Source: Aureimonas sp. AU22 (GTDB lineage Bacteria; Pseudomonadota; Alphaproteobacteria; Rhizobiales; Rhizobiaceae). Taken from it: 64,000 bases of DNA. The first letter of the stretch is position 1; every line of letters begins with the position of its first letter. Below are positions 49,324 through 57,948 of this stretch, one piece after another. Below the pieces are notes generated by a model. The model did not search any database. It saw only the letters and a list, made by a program, of their open reading frames with translations, and had not been told where the DNA came from. The stretch covers positions 1-64,000 of the forward strand of contig NZ_BBWJ01000051.1 in NCBI RefSeq assembly GCF_001463745.1, given 5' to 3'. The position numbers and the translations under genes are program-made.

Positions 49324-49786
49324 GAACGTCCTCCTTTGCTCGGCAAAAGGGACCTGTCGGCGACGTAAACCAACTGGACAAAACGCCCATCGGCCTGTGC
49401 CGCGGCACGTTCGGATCACCACGTTTGCGTGAACGCGTTTCCCCGGCCGCATGCGGGAAAGTTACCGGACGTTCCGAGACGCGGACGCAAGGGCCCCGCA
49501 AATCCGGGGAAGCTTCACCGAAAACGAACCTGCCGGGGCGGGCTGCGCCCGTCGCGAACCGCATCGCGGCACGTCGGACCGGATAGGGAAAGTTAACCCG
49601 ACGCGGACACCTTGCGACCACGGGCCCGTAGCCCGACGATTCCGCATGCGAGTGGGGCGACGTGCGCTTGGCAGCCAAACTTCGGGGAGCCTCCATCGGC
49701 GTTCCCGCGCGTGACGCAGGCGGCTCGCCGAGCGGCGAAGACCGCACCGCCAGGCGGCCGCCGACGTGGTCGAGGGGCCACGCCGA
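49324..49786. other. 463-base control region upstream of cydA with a duplicated motif
   Basis: GGGAAAGTTA occurs at 49455-49464 (followed by CCGGACG) and again at 49586-49595 (followed by ACCCGACG), about 131 bases apart. These could be regulator sites. No FNR box or convincing gene was seen; high-GC frames here are not supported. Confidence 0.35.
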
Positions 49787-50167
49787 ATGATGCGTCGGCT
49801 CCTCCTGTGCTGGATGCTGATGACGGTCGTCGCGCTGGGCATGCACGGCGTCGTCGCGTCCGCTTCGACAGTGGAGCGCCAGCCCGCTTGGTCAGACAGG
49901 GTCGCTTCAACCGCGACGCGATCGACTGAAGACATGGGCAGGATGGACGAACGGGGACCGCAACTCCCGGCGCCTGCCTACGAGCATTGCCACCAGAACG
50001 GCTGGTCCGTCGAGGTCTTCGTGCTCGGGGGGCCGGGCGATCGATCGGTTGCCCTCCGCCCCCGAACGTCCCCGTGGCCCGCTTCGCTATCGATGCCCGT
50101 CGCGGTTCCCCCTCCGCGCCCGTCCGGCGTGTCCGCGACGTCCGGGCAGACGGTTCCTTCGGCGTAA
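49787..50167 (+). CDS. Small exported hypothetical protein
   Basis: The 126-residue product starts MMRRLLLCWMLMTVVALGMH, a likely signal peptide (cut after VASA), and has EHCHQNG in the mature part and a Pro-rich tail. GAGGGG about ten bases upstream of the ATG is a fair ribosome binding site. No family recognised. It resembles other small secreted proteins of metal-resistance loci, but this is weak. Confidence 0.45.
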   Translation: MMRRLLLCWMLMTVVALGMHGVVASASTVERQPAWSDRVASTATRSTEDMGRMDERGPQLPAPAYEHCHQNGWSVEVFVLGGPGDRSVALRPRTSPWPASLSMPVAVPPPRPSGVSATSGQTVPSA

Positions 50168-50240
50168 CCGAGGGGATCTTCTCCTGCGCGCGTCACCGAG
50201 AGGCGCCCGTCAGGTCGGTGGGTGCCGAGCGTTCACCTTC

Positions 50241-50975
50241 ATGAAAGCGAATGCGCGAATGGCGATCGAGCCGAACTTCCCACATCCCACCCGCCGGCAG
50301 TTCCTGACACTGGCGTCCCTCTCGCTGGGCGCCATCGTCCTGCCCGGCTGCACGACCGTCGGGACGCCTCCGCCGACGTCCCCGCCTGCGGAACCCCCGG
50401 TCGACCCGAACTATCTCTCCATGTACCGGGCCATGCCGGAGGAACGGTTCCCGATCCCGGCCGTGAACCTTCGCAAGATCGACCCCCGCTTCTACCGACA
50501 GGTCGTGACGGACCCGACGGGCGAGCGTCCCGGGACGGTCGTGGTCGATACGGACAACTACTTCCTCTACCTGGTACGAGAGGACGGGCAGGCGTTGCGC
50601 TACGGCGTCGGTTTGGGACGGCAGGGCTTCACGTGGTCCGGCAAGGGGGTCGTCCAGTGGAAGCGTCCGTGGCCGACCTGGACCCCACCGGCCGAAATGA
50701 TCGAACGACAGCCGGAACTGGAACGGTACAGCGCCGAGAACGGGGGACAACCTCCCGGCCTCGACAATCCCCTGGGCGCCCGCGCCCTCTACATCTTCCA
50801 GGACGGGGTCGACACGCTCTACCGCCTGCACGGCACCCCGGAGGCCTGGACCATCGGCAAGGCCGTATCCAGCGGTTGCGTGCGATTGCTGAACCAGGAC
50901 ATCGTCGACCTGTACTCCCGCGTCTCGACACCCTCGCCGATCCTCGTCCGAGGCGGGTTCCCAACGTCCGCTTGA
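50241..50975 (+). CDS. L,D-transpeptidase (ErfK/YbiS/YkuD family)
   Basis: The 244-residue envelope enzyme makes 3-3 peptidoglycan cross-links or attaches proteins to the wall. It has the YkuD catalytic motif HGTPEAW...SSGCVRLLNQD with the Cys nucleophile. The N-terminus has a twin-Arg followed by a hydrophobic run and lipobox (TRRQFLTLAS, then VLPGC), so it is probably a Tat-exported lipoprotein. ATG 50259 is an alternative start. Confidence 0.9.
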   Translation: MKANARMAIEPNFPHPTRRQFLTLASLSLGAIVLPGCTTVGTPPPTSPPAEPPVDPNYLSMYRAMPEERFPIPAVNLRKIDPRFYRQVVTDPTGERPGTVVVDTDNYFLYLVREDGQALRYGVGLGRQGFTWSGKGVVQWKRPWPTWTPPAEMIERQPELERYSAENGGQPPGLDNPLGARALYIFQDGVDTLYRLHGTPEAWTIGKAVSSGCVRLLNQDIVDLYSRVSTPSPILVRGGFPTSA

Positions 50976-51141
50976 GGCAGCGTCCGGTGGAACCCGCTCC
51001 CGTCGCCGCGCCGGGTGCGGGTTCCCGGTCCAGTTGCCAGTGCGCGCCGCCGGGGCTTCGTCGGCCGCTCGAGGTCGGGAACGCGTTCCCGCCGCATTGC
51101 CGTGACACCGGAGCGAACCGTTTTCGAACCGGAGCCACACG

Positions 51142-51681
51142 ATGGCGGTCTTGCGTCCCTGGATGGCCCTGCTGATCCCGCTGTCGCCGACGGACGTGTC
51201 GGTCGCGGCCAGCCAGGCAGGTGCTTCGCCGGCCGGCCCCGTCGCGGAGTTGGCCGTGCTCACCGTTCCACGGGAAGGGGACGGCGACCTGGAGGGGTAC
51301 CTCGTGGTTTGGAACGGCGTGGCCGCGGAGGCATACCTCGAGAATGTCGAAGGTGACGCCTTCAGCCGCGTGCGGTTCGTCCAGCCATCGGACAGGTCCC
51401 GTGCCGGAGCGAAGGAGAAGCAGCCCGGCGTAACGATTCCCGGTCACGCCGAGTTGGTGATGTTGCAGCGGGGGATCCACATGCACCTCACCCCGAAGGA
51501 CCCGATCGCCATAGGGGACACGGTGACGCTCGACCTCGCTTTCCGCGACGGGACCGTGCAGACCCTGTCCGCGACGGTCGAGGGCTATCGCGACGCCGAC
51601 GACCTACACCATCACGATCAATCGAGCCCGGATTGGCTGGACAAGCTCGATGGGGCCGCCGGCCGGAGAGGCGACGACTGA
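51142..51681 (+). CDS. PCu(A)C-like periplasmic copper chaperone homologue (degenerate)
   Basis: The 179-residue protein has the general layout of the PCu(A)C family: GYLVVWNGVAAEAYL, then VTIPGHAELVMLQRGIHMHL and DTVTLDLAFRDG. However, the first copper-ligand pair of the family (HxM after the first strand) is replaced by VRFVQPSDR, so copper binding may be weak or altered. A later His-rich segment (DDLHHHDQ) could compensate. Signal peptide near residues 1-24. Confidence 0.6.
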   Translation: MAVLRPWMALLIPLSPTDVSVAASQAGASPAGPVAELAVLTVPREGDGDLEGYLVVWNGVAAEAYLENVEGDAFSRVRFVQPSDRSRAGAKEKQPGVTIPGHAELVMLQRGIHMHLTPKDPIAIGDTVTLDLAFRDGTVQTLSATVEGYRDADDLHHHDQSSPDWLDKLDGAAGRRGDD

Positions 51682-51859
51682 CATCGTCCCCGTGGCCTCG
51701 GGATTCCCGGGGGCCCCGTTCGGCGCCTCTTGGGCATGCCGTCCCGTACGGCCCGCCCGGTTGCCGGAGGGGCAACCCCTCCGTTGCCCGGCGCTGCGTT
51801 CCGGGCGCCGGGAGGAACGGCAGTCGGCCGACGTGGCGCCGACCGTTTCGGGTCGGGCG

Positions 51860-52477
51860 TCAGGGCACGAGCAGCACCGTTCCGATCCAGCCGAACTCGC
51901 GGGCTTCCTCGAGGAGCTCGAAGGCGGGCCACGCGAGCAGGAACAGGAGGCCGTCCGCCAGCGTGCGTGCCACGCGGTCGGGGCGCACCGCGACCACGGG
52001 CATGTCGCGCCAAGCCGAAAGCCGAGGGCCGTAGCGCGGCACCCGCTGGCGGTAAGCTTCGTAGGCAGGGCCGAACTCCGCGGCGAGGAATGCCTCCTCG
52101 CGGCCGATGACGACGCGGAAGATGGCGGCCACCGACAGGGCGAGGACCAAGCCGATGGTCAGGCTCCCGGACTGGGCGCCGACGCCGAACATCGCCAAGT
52201 AGGTGAAGACGTACAACGGGTTGCGGCTGATCGAGTAGGGGCCGACGTCGACGATCTCCCTCGTCTTGCGTCCGCCGATGTACAGGGAGCACCACGCCCG
52301 CCCGATGACCCCCGCGGCGATCGCGGCGAGGCCTGTCGACTCGACGGCCTCTTCCAGGATGGAGTGCTCGGCCCAAAGCGGCCCGATCGCCAGGCAGAAG
52401 GCGAGCAGCACCAAGGCGGACAGTCTCAGGACCTGCTTCCGCCGTTGCTGGACGAGGTCGATGTCGACGGGATTCAT
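51860..52477 (-). CDS. Isoprenylcysteine carboxyl methyltransferase/PEMT-family membrane protein
   Basis: The 205-residue integral membrane protein has four to five helices and the ICMT/phospholipid methyltransferase signature VGPYSISRNPLYVFTYL, with a second SAM-binding segment around EEAFLAAEFGPAYEAYRQRV. In bacteria these enzymes methylate lipids or unknown targets. A second member is at 57949-58551. The start at 52477 is the family start. Confidence 0.8.
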   Translation of the reverse strand: MNPVDIDLVQQRRKQVLRLSALVLLAFCLAIGPLWAEHSILEEAVESTGLAAIAAGVIGRAWCSLYIGGRKTREIVDVGPYSISRNPLYVFTYLAMFGVGAQSGSLTIGLVLALSVAAIFRVVIGREEAFLAAEFGPAYEAYRQRVPRYGPRLSAWRDMPVVAVRPDRVARTLADGLLFLLAWPAFELLEEAREFGWIGTVLLVP

Positions 52478-52694
52478 GGACGGACCTCCGGAATGTGGCT
52501 CTGCCGAAGGTGTCGGCCTCAAACGGGGCAGTTCCGAGACGCTGGAGTGGGTCGGTGCAACGGCGGGCACGGCGAGGTGGTGGACCGTGCCGATCTGCGT
52601 CGCCAACCGCCATCTCACGATGCCGTGACTTCGTTTGACCCTATAGCGGGTACAGACCCGAAGTAGGGCGCATCATGACGAAGGGAGACCATCC

Positions 52695-53000
52695 ATGAAG
52701 CTCACCATCGCCGCCTTGTCGACCGTACTGTTCGTCGCTCCCGCCGTGGCTCAGGACGCAGTGCATCACGGCGACGCCTCTACGATGCACGACTCGGACG
52801 CCCGGCACGACCGCTCACGCCACTATCAAGGCGAACCGGACCTGCGCGGTCGGACGGATCGGCACCGTCACGACCGTGACGATCGCGGCCGAACAAATCA
52901 CCATGCCCGCAGCGAGGATCGCAACGGGCACGAAGAAGCGTGCCGCGACGCCGACGGACCGGGTCACAATGCGTCCGGCCGCACGCCGGACCGCGCCTAG
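52695..53000 (+). CDS. Putative secreted His/Asp-rich protein
   Basis: The 101-residue product starts MKLTIAALSTVLFVAPAVAQ, a clean signal peptide after a good GGGAGA ribosome binding site. The mature part is rich in His, Asp and Arg. From about residue 40 its codon use is poor, while the opposite strand carries a hydrophobic frame with good codon use (52815-52967). The gene may therefore be a composite or a decayed one. If real, metal binding in the periplasm is plausible. Confidence 0.4.
   Translation: MKLTIAALSTVLFVAPAVAQDAVHHGDASTMHDSDARHDRSRHYQGEPDLRGRTDRHRHDRDDRGRTNHHARSEDRNGHEEACRDADGPGHNASGRTPDRA
52815..52967 (-). pseudogene. Hydrophobic frame antisense to the His-rich gene, possible efflux-adaptor N-terminus remnant
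   Basis: The GTG-started frame of 50 residues reads VTRSVGVAARFFVPVAILAA, continues through a hydrophobic segment (GMVICSAAIVTVVTV) and ends PIRPTAQVRFALIVA, with strongly GC-ending codons. The opening looks like the N-terminal membrane anchor of an RND efflux periplasmic adaptor. It is on the strand opposite a predicted secreted His-rich gene. It could be a truncated remnant or chance. Confidence 0.25.
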
Positions 53001-53041
53001 ACGCGACGCCGTCTACCCAATCCAAGGAGAGAAGCAGACCA

Positions 53042-53674
53042 ATGCCGCAGCTAGGCGATACCGTACCCGACTTCGAGGCACAGACGACACAAGGGCCGAT
53101 CCGCTTCCACGAGTGGCTGGCCGGCTCCTGGGCCGTGCTGTTCTCGCACCCGAAGAACTTCACGCCGGTCTGCACGACCGAACTCGGCGACGTGGCGCGC
53201 CTCAAGCCCGAGTTCGACCGACGCGGCGTGAAGGTGATCGGCCTCAGCGTCGACGAGTTGGCGCGCCACGGCGCCTGGGAAGACGACATCGAAGAGACGC
53301 AGGGGCAGCGCGTCGACTTCCCGCTCATCGCCGACCACGACCGCCACGTCTCTCAGCTCTACGGCATGATCCATCCCAACGCGAGCGACACGCTGACGGT
53401 GCGTTCGGTGTTCGTCATCGGCCCCGACCGGAAGCTGAAGCTCAGCCTGAACTATCCGGCGAGCACGGGCCGCAACTTCGACGAGATACTCCGCGTCGTC
53501 GACTCGCTTCAGCTCACCGCGAACCATTCGGTCGCGACCCCGGTGAACTGGCGCCAGGGCGAGGACGTCATCATCGCGCCATCGGTCTCCGACGAGGCCG
53601 CCCGCGAGAAGTTTCCCGACGGTTGGAAGACGCTGAAGCCCTACCTGCGCGTCGTCGCGCAACCCAAGGGCTGA
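53042..53674 (+). CDS. 1-Cys peroxiredoxin (Prx6 type)
   Basis: The 210-residue thiol peroxidase has the peroxidatic Cys44 in NFTPVCTTELG and the C-terminal Prx6 domain (TPVNWRQGEDVIIAP). It reduces H2O2 and lipid peroxides in the cytoplasm. Three bases separate its stop from the first possible start of the next gene, so it forms a unit with the ETHE1-like hydrolase. Confidence 0.92.
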   Translation: MPQLGDTVPDFEAQTTQGPIRFHEWLAGSWAVLFSHPKNFTPVCTTELGDVARLKPEFDRRGVKVIGLSVDELARHGAWEDDIEETQGQRVDFPLIADHDRHVSQLYGMIHPNASDTLTVRSVFVIGPDRKLKLSLNYPASTGRNFDEILRVVDSLQLTANHSVATPVNWRQGEDVIIAPSVSDEAAREKFPDGWKTLKPYLRVVAQPKG

Positions 53675-53707
53675 TCGATGGACGATCGGGGAAGCGAGGA
53701 GACGGCG

Positions 53708-54589
53708 ATGGGGATCGACGTGCACACGTTCCACGACGTGCGCAGCGGCACGGCCACCCATGTCGTCTCCTGCCGCACATCCGGGTCCTGCGTGGTGATC
53801 GACCCCGTGTTCGATCTGGACCCGAAGTCGGGGCGTACCAGCCGCGCCCCGGTCGACGCCGTGGTCGAATTCATCCAGGCCGAGAACTTGCGCCTCGAAT
53901 GGATCCTGGACACCCATGTCCATCACGACCACGTCTCCGGCGCCATCGCCCTTCGGGAGGCGGTTGGCGGGCGGATCGGGATCGGCCGGCTGGTGATCGA
54001 GGTCGGTGCAGCGGTGAGGGACGTCTACGCCCTTCCGGACGCGGCAACGGACGAAGCCGTCGTCGACCCGTTCGACCGTCTCTTGGACGAGGGCGACCGA
54101 CTGCCGTTCGGCGAGCAGACGATCGAGGTGTGGGCAACGCCGGGGCATACAGTCGATCATCTGAGTTACCGCATCGGTAACGCCATTTTCGTCGGCGACA
54201 CGCTGTTCATGCCGGACTCCGGGACCGCACGCTGCGACTTCCATCGCGGCGATGCGCGCCGCCTCTACGCCTCGATCCACCGAATTTTGGCGGAGCCGGA
54301 AGAGACCCGTCTCTTCGTCTGCCACGACTATGGGGCGGATGGCAGCCGGCCTCCCGCCTGGGAGACGACGGTCGGCGCGCAGCGGACGGACAACATCCAT
54401 GTCGGCGACGGATGCGGCGAGGAGGCTTTCGTAGCGCTGCGTCGCGAGCGCGACGAGGGTCTCGATATGCCCGCCCTTCTGCTCGCCTCGCTTCCGCTCA
54501 ACATCGTGGCTGGTCGCTTTCCCTCTCCAGCCGCCAACGGACGCGTCATCCTGGCCATGCCACTCGACGTCCCGGGGCATGCGATCTGA
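53708..54589 (+). CDS. ETHE1-like persulfide dioxygenase/MBL-fold hydrolase
   Basis: The 293-residue metallo-beta-lactamase-fold protein has the metal site THVHHDHVSGA and the ETHE1-specific GTARCDFHRGDARRLY. ETHE1 proteins oxidise glutathione persulfide to sulfite and relieve sulfide toxicity. ATG 53708 is chosen because GAGGAG lies six bases upstream; ATG 53678 would start three bases after the peroxiredoxin stop. No BigR-type regulator is adjacent. Confidence 0.88.
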   Translation: MGIDVHTFHDVRSGTATHVVSCRTSGSCVVIDPVFDLDPKSGRTSRAPVDAVVEFIQAENLRLEWILDTHVHHDHVSGAIALREAVGGRIGIGRLVIEVGAAVRDVYALPDAATDEAVVDPFDRLLDEGDRLPFGEQTIEVWATPGHTVDHLSYRIGNAIFVGDTLFMPDSGTARCDFHRGDARRLYASIHRILAEPEETRLFVCHDYGADGSRPPAWETTVGAQRTDNIHVGDGCGEEAFVALRRERDEGLDMPALLLASLPLNIVAGRFPSPAANGRVILAMPLDVPGHAI

Positions 54590-54694
54590 CCGGACGTCCG
54601 AGCGTGGAAGAGGTCCGCGAGATGGATCCGCGGACCTTCGTCCGGTTCGCCGTGCCCGGCTTCCACCGCCGTCCTCGTAGCCTTCGCCGATGCC

Positions 54695-55129
54695 TCAGGT
54701 GGACCGTTCGGACTTCGGGGAGAGGGTCCCGATGATCCGGCAGTCCGCTACGGTCCCGCAGCGGCACTGGTCGAGCAGGCAGTCGAGTTCGCGTTGCATG
54801 GCCCGGAGGTCGTCGATCTTGGCCTGGACCTCGGCGAGGTGCTGGCGGGCCAGGACATCGACTGCCTCGCAGGACTGTTCCCGGTCGTCGGACAAGGCCA
54901 GGAGCCGGCGTATCCGATCGAGCGAGAAGCCGAGGTCCCTTGCCCTCCGAATGAAGATCAGTCGATCCAAGTGGGAGCGTTCGTAGGATCGGTAGTTCCC
55001 GTTCGTGCGGGCGGGCGCGGGCAGGAGACCGTTGCGTTCGTAGAACCGGATCGTCTCTACCTTCGTCCCCGTTGCCCGCGCCAACATGCCGATCGTCAGG
55101 ACGCTGATCTTGGAGATGGTAAGCTCCAT
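54695..55129 (-). CDS. MerR-family metal-responsive regulator
   Basis: The 144-residue regulator has the N-terminal winged helix (VLTIGMLARATGTKVETIRFYE), a dimerisation helix and metal-ligand candidates Cys87 (REQSCEAV), Cys117, Cys122, Cys124 and Cys130 (DQCRCGTVADC). This pattern fits the Zn/Cd/Pb/Hg (+2) group, not the CueR (+1) type. It is 65 bases after dsbA in the same direction, so it may be the last gene of the cadA operon. The exact metal is unknown. Confidence 0.85.
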   Translation of the reverse strand: MELTISKISVLTIGMLARATGTKVETIRFYERNGLLPAPARTNGNYRSYERSHLDRLIFIRRARDLGFSLDRIRRLLALSDDREQSCEAVDVLARQHLAEVQAKIDDLRAMQRELDCLLDQCRCGTVADCRIIGTLSPKSERST

Positions 55130-55194
55130 GTGTCGATGGACTCAGCAAGCCATCAGGCCAGGATGCGGCCACGAAGCCCTTCCCGGATCGCTCA

Positions 55195-55848
55195 CTAGGA
55201 CAACCCCTTCGTCCGTTCGATCTCCGCCGCGATCGCCTCATAGAGCGGCTGCGGGCCGAACTGTGCCGGCTCCTTGCCGTTGACGAAGAAGGTCGGGGTC
55301 TTCTGGATGCCAACCGCCTCGAGGTCCGCAACGTCACGTTCGAGCACGGCCGTCACCTCGGGAAGCACGGCGTCGCGCCGCGCTTGCGCGAGGTCGATGC
55401 CGGCCGTGCCGGCGATCTCCCACGCCTTCGCGATGTCGGGCGCCCCGTGGACGGCCCACTCCGGCTGCCGCTCGAACACGCGGTCGAGGACCGCCTCGAA
55501 CTTGTCCTGCCGCCGGGCCGCCTCCAGGATGCGAACGACCTCGTCCGAACCCTCGTGCAGGGGCGTGTAACGCAGCACCAGCCGGAGGTCGTCGGGATAC
55601 CTGGAGAGGATCTGCCCGAGGATCGGATGGAAGGCGCGGCAGGCCTCGCAGGACGGGTCGAAGAACTCGACCAGCGTCACCCGGGCCTCGTCCGGCCCGA
55701 TCACGGGGGAGTGCGGGCGGACGAGCTGGTCTCCTTCCGCCGAGAGGGGAGCGGCCCCGGGACGGCTGGCGCGATACCAGGCCGCTCCCCCGCCGAAGGC
55801 GAGAAGGGCGGCAGCGGCGGTGGAGGCGACGAAAGTTCGGCGGTTCAT
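55195..55848 (-). CDS. dsbA: DsbA-family thiol:disulfide oxidoreductase
   Basis: The 217-residue periplasmic thioredoxin-fold protein has an export signal with twin-Arg character (MNRRTFVASTAAAALLAFGG), the active site Cys67-x-x-Cys70 (DPSCEACRAFHP) and the cis-Pro loop QKTPTFFVNGKEP. It introduces disulfides in exported proteins. ATG overlap with dsbB (ATGA). Its place in a metal operon suggests it matures or protects Cys-containing metal carriers. Confidence 0.9.
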   Translation of the reverse strand: MNRRTFVASTAAAALLAFGGGAAWYRASRPGAAPLSAEGDQLVRPHSPVIGPDEARVTLVEFFDPSCEACRAFHPILGQILSRYPDDLRLVLRYTPLHEGSDEVVRILEAARRQDKFEAVLDRVFERQPEWAVHGAPDIAKAWEIAGTAGIDLAQARRDAVLPEVTAVLERDVADLEAVGIQKTPTFFVNGKEPAQFGPQPLYEAIAAEIERTKGLS

Positions 55849-56315
55849 GCATGTCTCCTTCCAATGGGAAGAACGAGGAAAAGGGTGATCGCGGCGAACG
55901 CTCCGAGAGACAGGAGCGGCAGGGGCAGGCCGCCGAGGATGGTCATGTCGGCGCTCGCGCAGGACGGGCCCGCCCCGCAGGGCTCGATCGCTTCCGGAAT
56001 GATCCCGGCATAGAGAAGGGCGTGGAACGCGGCGACGGCGAGCCCCGCGAGCGCGAGCGGCAGCGCGTAGACCCGCACGCCCCGGTCGCCCCGGAAGGCG
56101 GCGACGCCGAGCACGGCCGCCAGCGGGAACATCGCGATCCTTTGGTACCAGCACAGGACGCAAGGGGCCTGCCCCATGACCTCGCCGACGAATATCGCAC
56201 CGAGCGTCGAGACAAGTGCGACGACCCAGGCGGCGTGAAGGGAGGCCAAGCCGCGGGTTGGGACTTCGACAGCCCCGGCATCCCGCTCCGTCCCGTCAAC
56301 CGTTAGCGTCGGCAT
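55845..56315 (-). CDS. dsbB: Disulfide bond formation protein B
   Basis: The 156-residue membrane protein has four helices, the first Cys pair in APCVLCWYQRIAMF and a second pair in EPCGAGPSCASAD, as DsbB/BdbC. It re-oxidises DsbA and passes electrons to quinone. The start at 56315 lies inside the end of the SCO1-like gene (20-base overlap) and the stop overlaps dsbA. Confidence 0.9.
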   Translation of the reverse strand: MPTLTVDGTERDAGAVEVPTRGLASLHAAWVVALVSTLGAIFVGEVMGQAPCVLCWYQRIAMFPLAAVLGVAAFRGDRGVRVYALPLALAGLAVAAFHALLYAGIIPEAIEPCGAGPSCASADMTILGGLPLPLLSLGAFAAITLFLVLPIGRRHA

Positions 56316-57003
56316 CGGTGCCCTCCGTCGTTTTCCTGTCGCCCGCACCAGCCGGCCCCGCGGTCCCGTCCCCGCTCACGGCTGCTCTCGAGCCGCTCGG
56401 ACCTTCGATGAGGCGCATCACCTTGGCCCACCGCACCGCCGTGTCCTCGTGCATGTCCAGAGTGCCTGCGAAGCCACCGTCGCGGTCGTAGAGATAGACT
56501 CCCGCCGAGTGATCGACGGTGTAGTCGCCGCCCTCGGTCGGCACCTTCTTGCGGTAGGCCTTGAAGGCAGCGAAGGCGCGATCGACTTCCGCTTCCGTTC
56601 CCGTGAGTCCGACGATCCGCGGGTCGAAGGACTGGAGGTAGGCGTTCAGCACTTCCGGCGTGTCCCGTTCCGGGTCGCCGCTGACGAGCACGACCTGGAG
56701 GTCGTTGGAGCGGTCGCCGAGGTCGGCCAGGAGAACCGAGAGTTCGCCAAGTGTCGTCGGGCAGATGTCGGGACAGTGCGTGAAGCCAAAGAACACGGCG
56801 ACCGGCTTGCCGCGGAAACCACCCCAAGTCCTCGGCTTGCCGTCCTCGTCGATCAAGGCGAACTCGCCGCCGATGTCGGGAGACGACGACGTGAGGGCCG
56901 TCCCGCGTTCGGCGGTCGGTAAGCTCCAAGCCAATCCGACGAGCACCCCCGCGGTCACGACGACGGCACCCCAGAGGAGGAGACGCGCGGTGCGCAACGT
57001 CAC
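56296..57003 (-). CDS. SCO1/SenC-family copper chaperone
   Basis: The 235-residue protein is anchored by an N-terminal membrane helix (LLLWGAVVVTAGVLVGLAW) and has a thioredoxin fold with the copper ligands Cys77, Cys81 (THCPDICPTTLGE) and His165 (TVDHSAGVYL). SCO proteins deliver copper to cytochrome oxidases or act as thiol reductases. The C-terminal 30 residues are a Gly/Ala/Thr-rich tail. It starts two bases after the PCu(A)C gene. Confidence 0.9.
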   Translation of the reverse strand: MTLRTARLLLWGAVVVTAGVLVGLAWSLPTAERGTALTSSSPDIGGEFALIDEDGKPRTWGGFRGKPVAVFFGFTHCPDICPTTLGELSVLLADLGDRSNDLQVVLVSGDPERDTPEVLNAYLQSFDPRIVGLTGTEAEVDRAFAAFKAYRKKVPTEGGDYTVDHSAGVYLYDRDGGFAGTLDMHEDTAVRWAKVMRLIEGPSGSRAAVSGDGTAGPAGAGDRKTTEGTDADANG

Positions 57004-57005
57004 GG

Positions 57006-57488
57006 TCAGTGTCCCTCGTGCGAGAAGGAAGTGGTGGCCACGCCCAGGCCTTCGACAGAGAAGCGGACGGGCACGGTTCCGGCACGCTCGAACACGAGGG
57101 TGCCGTCGAACGACTGACCCTTCACGATCGGCTCCTTGAGGTCGAGCAGCATGATGTGGGAACCGCCGCTGGCGAGCTTGATCGTCGCGCCGGGCTCCAG
57201 GACGATCCCGCCCTCGACGCGCCGCATCCGCGCGACGCCGTCCTCGACGGTGGAGGCGTGTATCTCGAAGCGTCCGGCCACGTCCGCCGATCCCCCGACC
57301 AGTCGGTCGGGTTCCGCCCCGTCGTTGCGGATCGAGACGTATCCGGCACCGACCCTCGCCGCCGGCGGCGTCGGACGTGAGGAGGGATGGTCGATCGTCA
57401 GGTCTCCGGCCTTGAACTCGTGCGCGGCGGCAGGACCCGACAGGGCGAAACAGGCCGCGACGGTTGCCGCGATGGCCGGGGTCTTCAT
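57006..57488 (-). CDS. Periplasmic copper chaperone PCu(A)C
   Basis: The 160-residue exported protein has a signal peptide (MKTPAIAATVAACFALSGPAAA) and the His/Met copper ligands RFEIHAST...ARMRRVEGGI and SGGSHIMLLDLKEP. It carries copper to the CuA centre of oxidases with SCO1. Partner of the SCO1-like gene downstream. ATG overlaps the DUF411 stop (ATGA). The tail HEGH adds a possible metal site. Confidence 0.9.
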   Translation of the reverse strand: MKTPAIAATVAACFALSGPAAAHEFKAGDLTIDHPSSRPTPPAARVGAGYVSIRNDGAEPDRLVGGSADVAGRFEIHASTVEDGVARMRRVEGGIVLEPGATIKLASGGSHIMLLDLKEPIVKGQSFDGTLVFERAGTVPVRFSVEGLGVATTSFSHEGH

Positions 57489-57928
57489 TTCGGGTACCTC
57501 GCGTAGACCTTGGACGTGCCGTCGCGCGCGACGAGGAGCACCTCGTAGGGTTCGTCGCTCGTTCCCATGCCCGGGCTGCCCGGCGGCATGTCGGGAACGG
57601 CGAGACCGACGGCGTCGGGACGCTCGGCGAGGAGGCGCTTCACTTCCGCCGCCGGGACGTGCCCCTCCACGACGTAGCCGCCGACGAAGCCCGTGTGGCA
57701 TGAGGTCTGACCGGGCTTCAGTCCGGCGCCCGTCTTCTTGGCGTAGAGGTCGGCCATGGCGAGGTTGTCGTTCGTGACCTCGAACCCTGCCTTCTCCAGG
57801 TGCTTGATCCAGCCCACGCAGCAGCCGCACCCCGACGTCGAGAACACGTCGACGGTCTCGGCCGCAAGCGCGGGGACGGAGAGGAGCGCGAGCGTCCCGG
57901 CGAGTAGTGTCGTGCGTGTGGGTCCCAT
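57485..57928 (-). CDS. DUF411 metal-binding protein
   Basis: The 147-residue exported protein has a signal peptide and the Cys-rich motif STSGCGCCVGW (Cys34, Cys36, Cys37), with CHTGFVGGYVVEGHVPA downstream, which defines DUF411. Members are linked to copper and other metal resistance. The start at 57928 (MGPTRTTLLAG) is the natural start. Its stop overlaps the PCu(A)C gene. Confidence 0.9.
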   Translation of the reverse strand: MGPTRTTLLAGTLALLSVPALAAETVDVFSTSGCGCCVGWIKHLEKAGFEVTNDNLAMADLYAKKTGAGLKPGQTSCHTGFVGGYVVEGHVPAAEVKRLLAERPDAVGLAVPDMPPGSPGMGTSDEPYEVLLVARDGTSKVYARYPK

Positions 57929-57948
57929 GGTTCGTTCCTTGCTGGTCG

